In this document: positions 54,499 through 63,878 of the stretch, piece after piece
How the letters are laid out: each line of letters opens with the position of its first letter
Numbering within the stretch: the stretch's first letter is position 1
Assembly (NCBI RefSeq): GCF_900129615.1
Contig: NZ_FQWI01000006.1
Coordinates: forward strand, 124,001 to 188,000
Length of the DNA stretch: 64,000 nucleotides
Source: Pectobacterium carotovorum
GTDB lineage: Bacteria; Pseudomonadota; Gammaproteobacteria; Enterobacterales; Enterobacteriaceae
Direction: 5' to 3'
Translations under genes and position numbers: made by a program
The notes under the pieces: model-generated
What the model was told of the DNA's origin: nothing
The model's input: the letters and a program-made list of their open reading frames with translations, nothing else
Databases searched by the model: none

Positions 54499-56076
54499 AT
54501 GCGCCGCCTGCACGTCATTGGTATGACGCTGTTTCTCGCCTTTTTCTATAGCCTGATTTGGCTGGCGCTGTGGACCATCAGTTTCTATTTGAGCAACAAC
54601 GGCCAGCAGGCGGCGCTGCTGTTACCACAAGGGCTGCGGCTGGCGTTGATGATTTTGCTGCCGCGCAAATACTGGCCAACCTTGCTACTTGCGGAAATCG
54701 CCATCCAGAGCTGGCTTATCAGCGAACAGCTCATGACGCGTTCGCTGCTGCTACTTTCCCCGTTCCTTAGCCTGATTCCGGCCATCATCACGCATAAAAT
54801 TTGGCATCGCTATACGCTTTATTGGCAGCGACTCCTGCTATTACTGGCGGCGCTGACACTCAACACCGTTCTGCACGGCATCGCCATCGGCCCCTGGTTA
54901 CATTCGCAGCTGACACAAACGCTGCTGGCGACGTTTACCGGCGGCGTCCTGCTGATTCCGTTCATCTATTTGCTGTACGAATACATCAAGCAGCAGCACT
55001 TGCAGACATTGCTGGCACAGGAGATCCCCGATCCGCCGCTGCGCACCTCACTGCTGATTTGGTGCTCGCTGTTTTTTTCTATCGGCGTTTGCCTGCAAAT
55101 GACGTTTACACCCGAGATGGAACGCCTGCTGCTGATCTTCGTTTTTCTACCTAACGTGGTCATGGCGTATAAATTCGGCTGGCAAGGCGGCGTGCTCTCC
55201 GCCGTGCTCGGCAGCCTGATGATTGCCGTCACGCGTCAGGTGAGCGGAGCCTTCGACGATCTGCGCGAGCTGGAACTCTTTCTCTCCACGCAGGCGCTAC
55301 TCGGCATTGGGCTGGGGATCGCAATAAGCCGTCAGCAACAGCTGGCACAGCGGCTCCAGCGCTACCGCCACCAGTTGGAGCAGGAGTTGAAGACCCGGCG
55401 GCGGCTTATGGAGCGCATCATCCACACCGAAGAGGCCGTGCGCAAAGACATCGCGCGCGAGCTGCACGATGACATCGGCCAAAATATCACTGCGATTCAG
55501 ATTCAGGCCATGCTGGTGAAACACAGCGCGCCCGCCGATGCCGCCCAGCATGCCGCCGGACAAATCAGCGAACTGTCGCGGCGCATCCACCACACCACCC
55601 GCCAGCTTCTGCGCCAGCTGCGCCCGCCGGTGCTGGATGAAATGGTGTTAGATAAAGCGCTACATCATTTGGCAGACGAGTTTGCCTTCTCGGCTCGCGG
55701 CATCCAGTTTCAGTTGGATTATCAGATCCCCACGCCTCCGCATGATGACGTGGTGGTTTTCACGCTTTACCGGCTGGTGCAGGAACTGCTTAACAACATC
55801 AACAAGCACGCCAGCGCGACGCAGATTACCGTTCGGCTTTCCCAGCAGGATGACCTGATTACGCTCGACGTCATTGATAACGGTGTGGGCATCGCACAAA
55901 AAGACAGGCCGAACCCGACAGGCGGTGGCTTCGGCCTGCAAGGTATCGAGGAGCGTGTACAGGCGCTGGGCGGTAACTGGCTGGTAAAAGCAGCCACCAT
56001 TAGCGAATCTGCCACGCCGCGCGGTACGCACATAATTGTTAACCTGCCCACAAAATTTAAACAAAAAGACGATTAG
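54499..56076 (+). CDS. uhpB: Sensor histidine kinase UhpB
   Basis: A 525-residue membrane kinase with about eight N-terminal helices (residues 1-280, a MASE1-like region) and a cytoplasmic HisKA_3 plus HATPase domain. The phosphorylated histidine is His323 in ARELHDDIGQNI; the ATP-lid motifs are VQELLNNINKHA, DNGVGI and GGFGLQGIEERV. It works with UhpC, which senses external glucose-6-phosphate, and phosphorylates UhpA. It lies between uhpA (3 bp) and uhpC (89 bp). The length is close to E. coli UhpB. Confidence 0.92.
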   Translation: MRRLHVIGMTLFLAFFYSLIWLALWTISFYLSNNGQQAALLLPQGLRLALMILLPRKYWPTLLLAEIAIQSWLISEQLMTRSLLLLSPFLSLIPAIITHKIWHRYTLYWQRLLLLLAALTLNTVLHGIAIGPWLHSQLTQTLLATFTGGVLLIPFIYLLYEYIKQQHLQTLLAQEIPDPPLRTSLLIWCSLFFSIGVCLQMTFTPEMERLLLIFVFLPNVVMAYKFGWQGGVLSAVLGSLMIAVTRQVSGAFDDLRELELFLSTQALLGIGLGIAISRQQQLAQRLQRYRHQLEQELKTRRRLMERIIHTEEAVRKDIARELHDDIGQNITAIQIQAMLVKHSAPADAAQHAAGQISELSRRIHHTTRQLLRQLRPPVLDEMVLDKALHHLADEFAFSARGIQFQLDYQIPTPPHDDVVVFTLYRLVQELLNNINKHASATQITVRLSQQDDLITLDVIDNGVGIAQKDRPNPTGGGFGLQGIEERVQALGGNWLVKAATISESATPRGTHIIVNLPTKFKQKDD

Positions 56077-56165
56077 CTAGGAATTATTCCTAGTCGCCTA
56101 AAACCTTGTCTCATCCTTTTTAATTCACATCCCCCTACTCTTCTCTCAACGCGACGGAGAACCCC

Positions 56166-57491
56166 ATGCAGGCACCCATGTTTCCACCGGGACAGCTTTC
56201 ACCAACACAAATCAGCCAGCGTTATCGCTACTGGCGACCGCGGTTGTTGATTTCCATGGTCATCGGGTACGCCACGTTTTACCTGACGCGTAAAAGCATC
56301 AACTTCGTCATGCCGGTGATGCAGTTGGAATTAGGGTTAAGCAAAGGCGATATCGGTCTGCTGGGGACGCTGTTTTATCTCTGTTACGGTGCATCCAAAT
56401 TTATTTCCGGCATCGTGTGCGATCGCAGTCAGGTGCGCTGGTTTATGGGTGTCGGGCTGATGATTACTGGCGTGTTGAACATTCTGTTCATGTACTGCCA
56501 GTCGCTCACGGGTTTGCTGATTGTCTGGGCGCTGAATGGGTTCTTTCAGGGCTGGGGTTGGCCGCCTTGCGCCAGACTGCTGAGCAGTTGGTATTCGCGC
56601 AATGAGCGCGGCCTCTGGTGGGGATGCTGGAATACATCGATCAACATCGGCGGTGCGGCGGTTCCCCTGCTGGCGGGCTATCTGGCCTCCGAATGGGGAT
56701 GGCAGGCGGCGCTGCTGGTGCCGGGCATCATCGGCATTGTGATTGGTCTGTGGCTATGCTGGCAGCTGTGCGACAAGCCGCAGCAACAGGGGTTGCCAAG
56801 TGTCGGCCAGTGGCGGCGCGATGCGCTGGAACTGCGTCAGGAGCAACAGAGTCCACCGATGCCGATGCGCCAGATTCTGCGCGATGCGATTTTGCGGAAC
56901 CGTACCATCTGGCTGCTTGGGGTTTCCTACATTCTGGTGTACCTGATTCGCATCGCACTGAATGACTGGGGGAACATCTGGCTGTCGGAGAGTCACGGTT
57001 TCAATCTGCTTAGCGCGAACGCCACGCTGTCGCTGTTTGAACTGGGCGGATTGATGGGGGCGCTGTTTGCCGGCTGGGGTTCAGACCTGCTGTTTCGTGG
57101 TCAACGCGCACCGATGATTTTGCTGTTTGCATTAGGGCTGTTTTTAACCATGACCGCGCTGTGGCTGGCACCGATTCACCACTATTCACTGCTCGCGGCC
57201 TGTTTCTTCAGTATCGGTTTTTTTGTTTTTGGACCACAGATGTTGATTGGTCTGGCTGCGACGGAATACAGCCATAAGGATGCCGCAGGCACGGTGACAG
57301 GTTTTCTGGCGTTGTTTGCCTATCTGGGGGCAGCGCTGGCGGGCTGGCCGCTGGCACAGGTGCTGCAACACTACGGATGGTCGGGATTTTTTACTCTGCT
57401 GGCGTTGGCTTCAGCCTGCATCGGACTGTTACTGATGCCGCTGCTGATGGCAGGTGTCAGCCGCCGGGAACGTTTGATGACATCAAAATAG
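56166..57491 (+). CDS. uhpC: Sugar-phosphate sensor UhpC (MFS fold)
   Basis: A 441-residue MFS protein of the organophosphate:phosphate antiporter family that acts as the receptor for external hexose phosphate with UhpB. Family marks are FYLTRKSINFVMPVMQLELG, LFYLCYGASKFISGIVCDRS, GFFQGWGWPPCARLLSSWYS and GPQMLIGLAATEYSHKDAAG. UhpC and UhpT are related. Its place behind uhpAB and length of 441 favour UhpC. No uhpT follows; an ABC system starts 37 bp later. Confidence 0.9.
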   Translation: MQAPMFPPGQLSPTQISQRYRYWRPRLLISMVIGYATFYLTRKSINFVMPVMQLELGLSKGDIGLLGTLFYLCYGASKFISGIVCDRSQVRWFMGVGLMITGVLNILFMYCQSLTGLLIVWALNGFFQGWGWPPCARLLSSWYSRNERGLWWGCWNTSINIGGAAVPLLAGYLASEWGWQAALLVPGIIGIVIGLWLCWQLCDKPQQQGLPSVGQWRRDALELRQEQQSPPMPMRQILRDAILRNRTIWLLGVSYILVYLIRIALNDWGNIWLSESHGFNLLSANATLSLFELGGLMGALFAGWGSDLLFRGQRAPMILLFALGLFLTMTALWLAPIHHYSLLAACFFSIGFFVFGPQMLIGLAATEYSHKDAAGTVTGFLALFAYLGAALAGWPLAQVLQHYGWSGFFTLLALASACIGLLLMPLLMAGVSRRERLMTSK

Positions 57492-57528
57492 CAATAACAA
57501 CAGATAGACACCTATAAAGGAAAACATC

Positions 57529-58563
57529 ATGAAACTGAGTACCTTAACTACCCTCATCGCCGCTGGACTGACCGTTGCTGCCGTTACCACCACCACCGCT
57601 CGGGCGGAAGGTCGCCTGGTCATTTACTGTAGCGCCACGAACGCCTTCTGCGAGGAAGAAGCCAAGGCCTTCGGTGAAAAATACGACGTTAAAACCTCCT
57701 TTATCCGCAACGGCTCTGGCAGCACGCTGGCGAAAGTCGATGCAGAGAAGAAAAATCCACAGGCTGACGTCTGGTACGGCGGCACGCTGGACCCGCAATC
57801 TCAAGCAGGTGAAATGGATCTGCTGGAACCCTATCAGTCTAAAAATCTTGATCAGATCATGCCGCAGTTCCGCGATCCGGCCAAACGTAAAGGCAACTAC
57901 TCGTCTGCCGTCTACGTCGGCATTCTCGGTTTTGGCGTCAACACCGATCGTCTGAAAGAGAAAAACCTGCCCGTTCCACAGTGTTGGAAAGATCTGACCA
58001 ACCCGGTCTACAAAGGCGAAATCCAGATTGCCGATCCACAAAGTTCCGGTACGGCCTATACCGCACTGGCGACCTTCTCCCAGCTTTGGGGCCAGGATCA
58101 GGCCTTTGATTACCTGAAAAAACTGAATGCCAACGTGTCGCAGTACACCAAATCCGGTATTGCCCCGGCACGTAACGCTGCACGTGGCGAAACCGCCATC
58201 GGCATCGGCTTCCTGCATGACTACTCGCTGGAAAAAGAGAAAGGCGCCCCGCTGACGCTGATCTCCCCGTGTGAAGGCACCGGCTATGAAATTGGCGGCG
58301 TCAGCATCCTGAAAGGCGCACGCAATATGGATAACGCCAAGCTGTTCGTTGACTGGGCACTGTCAAAAGAAGCACAGGAACTCTCCTGGAAGAAAGGCCA
58401 GTCCTACCAGATTCTGACCAACACCACCGCCGAAGCCTCTCCGCTGTCGCTGAAGTTGCAGGATCTGAAACTGATCAACTACGACATGGACAAATACGGC
58501 GCAGCAGACGTGCGTAAAGAGCTGATTTCCAAGTGGGTTAACGAAGTCAAAATGGGCCAATAA
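57529..58563 (+). CDS. afuA: Periplasmic sugar-phosphate-binding protein AfuA
   Basis: A 344-residue binding protein with a signal peptide (about 1-26, ending ARA). The family was first annotated as iron(III)-binding, but AfuA of Actinobacillus pleuropneumoniae binds hexose and heptulose phosphates. Residues recalled as key there (His205, Asp206, Glu229 of the mature protein) correspond here to His230, Asp231 and Glu254 of the precursor (GFLHDYSLEKE and EGTGYE). No iron-binding Tyr pair was seen. The gene sits 37 bp behind uhpC, which supports sugar phosphate as the cargo. An ERIC separates it from afuB. Confidence 0.9.
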   Translation: MKLSTLTTLIAAGLTVAAVTTTTARAEGRLVIYCSATNAFCEEEAKAFGEKYDVKTSFIRNGSGSTLAKVDAEKKNPQADVWYGGTLDPQSQAGEMDLLEPYQSKNLDQIMPQFRDPAKRKGNYSSAVYVGILGFGVNTDRLKEKNLPVPQCWKDLTNPVYKGEIQIADPQSSGTAYTALATFSQLWGQDQAFDYLKKLNANVSQYTKSGIAPARNAARGETAIGIGFLHDYSLEKEKGAPLTLISPCEGTGYEIGGVSILKGARNMDNAKLFVDWALSKEAQELSWKKGQSYQILTNTTAEASPLSLKLQDLKLINYDMDKYGAADVRKELISKWVNEVKMGQ

Positions 58564-58736
58564 TCTCGATTCATTGCCCTTGATTCATTGACCTTTATTG
58601 ATTGCAAAACAACGGGAACACAGCGGTAAGCTCGCATTTCGCTTAACGCCGTGTTCTCAGCATCGCTAATTAACCATTACTCAATATTATTCACCAACCA
58701 ATACCTGTGACGATTCAATCTCATAAAACAACTCAA

Positions 58737-58931
58737 TATCCCTAAATAATTCGAGTTGAGTGACAAAACGTTAGCGTTTTGAACAACGCTATGCGTTGGC
58801 CCGTTAGGGCAAGGCTCATTTATAGCCTTGTAATGCGGCAACCGAGCGAATCCCCAGGAGCTTACTCAGGTAAGTGACTGGGGTGAGTAAGGGCAGCCAA
58901 CGCACAGGCAACTTGAAGTATGACGGGTATA
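58737..58931 (+). repeat. ERIC element (copy 5) with a 71 bp internal insertion
   Basis: A 195 bp element with standard ERIC ends and classic centre (GAATCCCCAGGAGCTTAC). About 71 bp (58764-58834) are inserted near the left end. The insertion is made of four small hairpins in a row: AAAACG-CGTTTT, AACGC-GCGTT, GCCC-GGGC and AAGGCT-AGCCTT. It lies inside the afu operon, between afuA and afuB. Confidence 0.9.
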
Positions 58932-58957
58932 AAACTTGCACGCACCAGGGAACCATC

Positions 58958-61036
58958 ATGTCACACACACTAACTCTTTCACCGACGCCTAAGCGGGATC
59001 CCGTTTTCCTGTGGCTGGCGCTGATTGCAGCAACATTTTTGCTGCTGCCAGCGTGGAGCCTGGATTACGGCCTGCTGGATGCCTCACGCGATGAACTGCT
59101 GGCGGCCTACAGCTGGTCGAGCCTGAATATCAGCCTGCTGTGGTTCCTGCTCCCAGTCGGGTTGCTGGCACGTCCACTGCTTACGCCCGGTCGGGAACAG
59201 CGTGGCCGCCACCGTTTTGATGCAGCTTACGCGTTGTTCTGTGCCCTTTTCGTGGTCATCAGTGCCACGGTTGAAGGTCGCGGGATGGGCTATGGCACTA
59301 TTGCGCTGTTTGTCGCGCTGAGTGCGATTATTACGCTGGCGCTATCGCGGCTGGACTGGCTGGGTGGCGATCGCTTCGTCATCGGCTCGCTCATCAGCAT
59401 CATCGCGCTGATTGGCGTCTTTATCCTTTACCCCAGCATCGCTATCTTCATCCCGATGTTCACCAACGACAGCGGTGAATTCGCGCCGCTGGCATTTATG
59501 CAGATTTTGGGTCAGACACATATTTTACGGGTGATCTGGAACTCATTCCTGCTGTCGGTTGCCGTCGGTATCGGCTGTACCTTCTTCGGTATGGTGCTGG
59601 CGATCTACACCTCGCGCATCGCCCGCCGTTCCGCGATTATTGGCCGAATTTTCTCTATTCTGCCTATCGTTACGCCACCGTTTGTCGTCGGGCTAGGCGT
59701 AACTCTGATGATGGGCCGCTCCGGTTACATGACCGAGCTGATGGTGGATTGGTTCGGGCTGACGAACACCAACTGGCTGTACGGTTTTACCGGCATCTGG
59801 CTGGCGCAGGTGCTCGCCTTCACGCCAATGTCGTTTATGATTCTGGAAGGCGCGATGAAGACAATTCATCCGTCGCTGGAAGAAGCGTCGTACACCCTGC
59901 GTGCCAACCGCTATCAAACCTTTCAGCGGGTTTTCCTGCCCTTGCTGAAACCGGCGCTCGCCAACTCGTTCCTGATCGTGATCGTCCAATCGCTGGCTGA
60001 CTTCAGTAACCCACTGGTGCTGGGCGGTAACTTCGACGTACTCGCGACCCAGATTTACTTCTACATTACCGGGGCACAGCTAGATTACCAGTCAGCCAGT
60101 ACGCTCGGCGTTGTCCTGCTGGTGTTCTCACTGGCCGTGTTCTGCGTGCAATATCTGTGGATCGGTAAACGCTCCTACGTGACGATTTCTGGTAAGTCCT
60201 CTCGGGGTGATGTGCAGCCGCTACCCGTTTCGCTGGTGTGGATCGTCAGCATCCTGCTTTATGTCTGGATTGCCTTTAACGTCCTGCTGTACGGCAGCAT
60301 TTTCTACGGCAGCTTTACCGTTAACTGGGGCGTGGATTACACCCTGACGTTGGCAAACTTCAGCAAGCTGTTCGGGCAAGGCTTTAGCGACGGTGCCTGG
60401 CCTTCCCTGCTGGATACGCTGTTGTTCGCGGGTATCGCTGCGCCGATTACGGCACTGTTTGGGCTGCTTATCGCCTACATCGTGGTGCGCCAGCAGTTCT
60501 ACGGCAAGAAAGCCATCGAGTTCACCACCATGCTGTGCTTTGCGGTACCGGGCACGGTTGCCGGTGTGTCTTATATTCTGGCCTTTAACAGCGCGCCGGT
60601 TTACTTAACGGGAACGGCGGTGATCGTCATCATGTCGATGGTCATGCGTAACGTGCCGGTTGGTATCCGTGCGGGTATTGCCGGACTGGGACAGTTGGAT
60701 AAATCGCTCGATGAGGCGTCGCTCAGCCTGCGTGCGGGTTCGATGCGCACGGTGTTCTATATTCTGCTCCCGCTGCTGCGTCCGGCCATTTTGTCTGCGC
60801 TGATATACAGCTTCGTGCGTGCGATTACTACCGTCAGCGCCATTATCTTTCTGGTTACACCGGATACTCGCGTCGCCACGTCTTACATTCTTAACCGCGT
60901 GGAAGACGGTGAATACGGTATGGCGATTGCCTACGGTTCCATCCTGATTGTGGTCATGCTGGCCATTATTTTCCTGTTCGATTATCTGGTCGGTGAAGCG
61001 CGGATTTCCCGCACGAAAGCCAAGAATAATGCCTAA
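58958..61036 (+). CDS. afuB: ABC permease AfuB (fused double permease)
   Basis: A 692-residue inner-membrane permease with two fused FbpB-type halves and about 12 or more helices. Each half has its EAA loop: [20 protein letters not shown] (about 307) and [20 protein letters not shown] (about 586). The ATG at 58958 has CAGGGAACC upstream. The frame is open further into the ERIC, but those codons are ERIC sequence and not part of the protein. It imports sugar phosphates with AfuA and AfuC. A GGAG before afuC overlaps its end region, 14 bp before the next start. Confidence 0.9.
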   Translation: MSHTLTLSPTPKRDPVFLWLALIAATFLLLPAWSLDYGLLDASRDELLAAYSWSSLNISLLWFLLPVGLLARPLLTPGREQRGRHRFDAAYALFCALFVVISATVEGRGMGYGTIALFVALSAIITLALSRLDWLGGDRFVIGSLISIIALIGVFILYPSIAIFIPMFTNDSGEFAPLAFMQILGQTHILRVIWNSFLLSVAVGIGCTFFGMVLAIYTSRIARRSAIIGRIFSILPIVTPPFVVGLGVTLMMGRSGYMTELMVDWFGLTNTNWLYGFTGIWLAQVLAFTPMSFMILEGAMKTIHPSLEEASYTLRANRYQTFQRVFLPLLKPALANSFLIVIVQSLADFSNPLVLGGNFDVLATQIYFYITGAQLDYQSASTLGVVLLVFSLAVFCVQYLWIGKRSYVTISGKSSRGDVQPLPVSLVWIVSILLYVWIAFNVLLYGSIFYGSFTVNWGVDYTLTLANFSKLFGQGFSDGAWPSLLDTLLFAGIAAPITALFGLLIAYIVVRQQFYGKKAIEFTTMLCFAVPGTVAGVSYILAFNSAPVYLTGTAVIVIMSMVMRNVPVGIRAGIAGLGQLDKSLDEASLSLRAGSMRTVFYILLPLLRPAILSALIYSFVRAITTVSAIIFLVTPDTRVATSYILNRVEDGEYGMAIAYGSILIVVMLAIIFLFDYLVGEARISRTKAKNNA

Positions 61037-61050
61037 GCGGAGTGATTACC

Positions 61051-62100
61051 TTGAATACTGAAAAAAGCTTTGTCGAACTGAAGCACATCACTAAACGTTT
61101 CGGCAACAACACCGTCATTGATGATTTGAATCTGGCGATCCCACAGGGAAAAATGGTCACGCTGCTGGGGCCCTCTGGCTGCGGTAAAACCACGGTACTG
61201 CGGGCCGTTGCTGGTCTGGAAAAGCCGACGGAAGGCCAGATTTTCATCGATGGCGAAGACGTCACCGAGCGCTCCATTCAACAGCGCGATATCTGCATGG
61301 TGTTCCAGTCTTACGCCCTCTTCCCACACATGTCGCTGGGGGAAAACATCGGCTACGGGCTGAAAATGCTCGGTCGTCCGAAGGCGGAAATCAATCAACG
61401 CGTAAAAGAAGCGCTGGCGCTGGTCGACCTGGAAGGATTTGAAGATCGCTATGTCGACCAGATTTCTGGTGGACAGCAACAGCGTGTCGCTCTGGCGCGT
61501 GCGCTGATCCTCAAACCTAAAGTCCTGCTGTTCGATGAACCGCTGAGTAACCTTGATGCCAACCTGCGCCGCAGCATGCGTGAGAAAATCCGTGAGCTTC
61601 AGCAGCAGTTCAACATCACCTCGCTGTATGTTACGCACGATCAGAGCGAAGCCTTTGCGGTGTCCGACATGGTTCTGGTGATGAACAAAGGCAAAATCAT
61701 GCAGTTGGGCGCACCGCAGGAGCTCTACCGCCAGCCAGCTTCCCGCTTCATGGCCAGCTTTATGGGTGATGCCAATATCTTCCCTGCCACCTTTACGGCA
61801 GACAGTGTGAATATCTACGGCTATCTAATTCCGCGTCCGCAGGGCTTTGCCGCCGGATTAAGCGAATCCGTCGTCGGTATTCGCCCGGAAGCCATTACGC
61901 TCAGCCATCAGGGTGACGAAAGCCAGCGCTGCACCATCACGCAGGTCGCCTACATGGGGCCACAGTATGAAGTGCAGGTGGACTGGCACGGTCAGTCCAT
62001 GCTGTTGCAGGTTAACGCAACCCAGCTTCAGCCGAATCCGGGCGACAGCTACTATCTGCAAATTCACCCTTACGGCATGTTTGTGTTGTCGGAGCAGTAA
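61051..62100 (+). CDS. afuC: ABC transporter ATPase AfuC
   Basis: A 349-residue ATPase of the FbpC/PotA type: Walker [11 protein letters not shown]-loop [12 protein letters not shown], signature [14 protein letters not shown], Walker [13 protein letters not shown], switch His in VTHDQSE, and a C-terminal TOBE-like domain ([13 protein letters not shown]). The start is taken as TTG at 61051 because GGAG lies 8 bases upstream; a GTG at 61042 would overlap the Shine-Dalgarno. It powers sugar-phosphate import with AfuAB. A strong hairpin follows. Confidence 0.88.
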   Translation: MNTEKSFVELKHITKRFGNNTVIDDLNLAIPQGKMVTLLGPSGCGKTTVLRAVAGLEKPTEGQIFIDGEDVTERSIQQRDICMVFQSYALFPHMSLGENIGYGLKMLGRPKAEINQRVKEALALVDLEGFEDRYVDQISGGQQQRVALARALILKPKVLLFDEPLSNLDANLRRSMREKIRELQQQFNITSLYVTHDQSEAFAVSDMVLVMNKGKIMQLGAPQELYRQPASRFMASFMGDANIFPATFTADSVNIYGYLIPRPQGFAAGLSESVVGIRPEAITLSHQGDESQRCTITQVAYMGPQYEVQVDWHGQSMLLQVNATQLQPNPGDSYYLQIHPYGMFVLSEQ

Positions 62101-62122
62101 ACATCGAATAACTCACTATCCA

Positions 62123-62156
62123 CCACAAACCGGGAGCGCTTGCTCCCGGTTTGTGG
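62123..62156 (+). terminator. Terminator of the uhp-afu operon
   Basis: CCACAAACCGGGAGC and GCTCCCGGTTTGTGG are perfect 15 bp arms around a 4-base loop, 23 bp past afuC. No long T-run, but the stem is very strong. Confidence 0.85.
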
Positions 62157-62170
62157 GCAAAGGCCGTCGA

Positions 62171-62277
62171 GCGGTAGTAACGGATAGATCGTAAAGACGC
62201 TGTAAACACATCCCTGTGCGCTCGGATTGCGCCATCCCTGGCTCAAACGCTTTACTCTTCTATTCCGTTACTACCGC
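62171..62277 (+). repeat. 107 bp intergenic element with inverted ends
   Basis: GCGGTAGTAACGG (62171-62183) and CCGTTACTACCGC (62265-62277) are perfect 13 bp inverted arms; similarity continues a few bases inward with one gap. Inside, CATCCCTG occurs twice. The pattern resembles short dispersed intergenic repeats of soft-rot bacteria, but no second copy is in this window. Confidence 0.5.
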
Positions 62278-62488
62278 TTTCATTCTGCACATAGGTTTGT
62301 CATCAGTCTGGCCGTTAGTATCCGCTCCCGGTTTTACTTTCTACAAACATCTAAAAACCCCTACAAACGTCAGCTTCTCTTCGGCCTGCGTTGATTACAC
62401 CGGAATACGCACACCAATTACGGATTCCCTGCGCGATTTGTTATGATAATGCTCTTTCAAGTACATAATCACGCACGGAATCGCCGCG

Positions 62489-63565
62489 ATGAAACAGAAA
62501 CCCATAACACTAAATGATGTCGCCGAGTACGCTGGGGTTTCCTATCAGACGGTTTCCCGCGTGCTGAACCAAGCGCCTCATGTTTCATCCCGTACTCGCA
62601 GTAAAGTCGAACAGGCGATGGCGGCGCTTAACTACACGCCTAATCGCGTCGCCCAGCAGCTGGCAGGGAAAACCATCACCACGTTGGGGCTGGTCACTAC
62701 CGATCTTTCGCTGCACGCGCCTTCACAAATTGCCGCCGCAATTAAGAGCACCGCCAGTCAGCTAGGCATTAACATCGTGATGTCCATGCTGAGCAGCCCA
62801 GATGTCAACACCTGCAATAACGCCGTTAACGACCTGCTTTCTCAGCGTGTCAGCGGCGTTATCGTGAATGTTCCGCTATCCACGGATGACGTCGCCCACA
62901 TTAGCCAAACCTGTGCCGACACGCCCGTCCTGTTTATGGATGCCGATCCGCATACCGACATACTCAACGTCATGTTCGATCCCGATCACGGCGCACGCTT
63001 AGCCATCACGCATCTGGTACAGCTGGGGCATCAACACATTGCCTTGTTGACCGGGCCAATGACGTCGATCTCCGCCCGCCTGCGTTATGAAGGCTGGCTG
63101 GCCGAGCTGGAAAAACAGCAGTTGTCCCCCGCTTCGGTGCTACACGGTGACTGGAGCGCCGCATCCGGTTACCATCAAACGCTGGCCCTACTGGGGCAAT
63201 CTCTGCGCGTCTCGGCCATTGTTGTCGCGAACGATCAAATGGCACTTGGCGTCCTGCGCGCGCTGCACGAATATGGCCTTCGCGTACCGGAGCAGATGTC
63301 AGTGATCGGCTTTGACGATACTCAGGACAGCGCGTATTACACCCCACCACTAACGACCATTCGCCAGGATTTTAGGCTATTAGGTAAAGAAGGCGTCACC
63401 CGTTTGCTCGACACGCTACGCGATCCTACCCAGAGCACGTCACTGCTGTTACCCACCGAACTGATCGTACGCCACAGCACCGCCGTACATTCATCAACCC
63501 ACGCCTCCCTGCAAGAACTCACTAAAAACCTGTTGGACATTACACGCCAGCTACAAAGGCTGTAA
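62489..63565 (+). CDS. lacI: Lactose repressor LacI
   Basis: A 358-residue repressor very similar to E. coli LacI. The DNA-binding head has LNDVAEYAGVSYQTVSRVLN with the YQ recognition pair (Tyr-Gln) that selects the E. coli-type operator. The hinge NRVAQQLAGK, the core (SARLRYEGW, VANDQMALG) and GFDDTQDSAYY are kept. The C-terminal tail (LTKNLLDITRQLQRL) has the leucine heptads that make LacI a tetramer. An E. coli-type lac operator lies 240 bp downstream, before lacZ. The order lacI-lacZ is as in E. coli. Confidence 0.95.
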   Translation: MKQKPITLNDVAEYAGVSYQTVSRVLNQAPHVSSRTRSKVEQAMAALNYTPNRVAQQLAGKTITTLGLVTTDLSLHAPSQIAAAIKSTASQLGINIVMSMLSSPDVNTCNNAVNDLLSQRVSGVIVNVPLSTDDVAHISQTCADTPVLFMDADPHTDILNVMFDPDHGARLAITHLVQLGHQHIALLTGPMTSISARLRYEGWLAELEKQQLSPASVLHGDWSAASGYHQTLALLGQSLRVSAIVVANDQMALGVLRALHEYGLRVPEQMSVIGFDDTQDSAYYTPPLTTIRQDFRLLGKEGVTRLLDTLRDPTQSTSLLLPTELIVRHSTAVHSSTHASLQELTKNLLDITRQLQRL

Positions 63566-63598
63566 CCCTTTACACTGTTTGTAACCCTTTACACAACA
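63561..63598 (+). repeat. Tandem 19 bp repeat at the end of lacI
   Basis: TGTAACCCTTTACAC occurs at 63561-63575 and again at 63580-63594, a 19 bp period. The word is nearly palindromic (TGTAA-N5-TACAC). The first copy includes the lacI stop codon. It could be an operator or chance duplication. Confidence 0.6.
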
Positions 63599-63732
63599 GT
63601 AGCTTTTCACTACCGATGCCAAACCCTAACAAAATAAGATGATAAACAATAAGTTATTTATCATCTCTCGTTGGTTTATTGCGTAGCGCTTTCCAAACTC
63701 GATGTATCCCTATTCATTTTACAAACGATCTT

Positions 63733-63748
63733 TGTGATCGCTTCCACT
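63733..63748 (+). promoter_or_regulatory. Candidate CRP site of the lac promoter
   Basis: TGTGA-N6-CCACT is half of a good CRP site and half a weak one. Its centre (about 63740) is close to -60 from the proposed transcription start, the position of CRP at the E. coli lac promoter. Confidence 0.5.
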
Positions 63749-63765
63749 TTATTGTCATGTTCCAC

Positions 63766-63793
63766 TTTACTCGCCATATCGAGTCGATATGTT
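63766..63793 (+). promoter_or_regulatory. lac promoter
   Basis: TTTACT (-35) and TATGTT (-10) are 16 bases apart. The -10 box is identical to that of the E. coli lac promoter. Transcription should start near 63800, just before the operator. Confidence 0.75.
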
Positions 63794-63805
63794 ATGAGCA
63801 ACAGA

Positions 63806-63826
63806 AATTGTGAGCGGATAACAATT
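63806..63826 (+). promoter_or_regulatory. lac operator (lacO1 type)
   Basis: The 21 bases, beginning AATTGTGAGCGG and ending ATAACAATT, are identical to E. coli lacO1. The operator starts about 6 bases after the proposed transcription start, so bound LacI would block transcription. Confidence 0.95.
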
Positions 63827-63878
63827 TTAAAATTCAATCACAGAGATAGACTCAAAAACGTTCAGGAGCCAAGCCATC

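Noticed and set aside
57529-58563. Ferric iron-binding protein annotation for AfuA
   Set aside because: The uhp context and the kept sugar-phosphate ligand residues, with no tyrosine iron pair, argue against iron.
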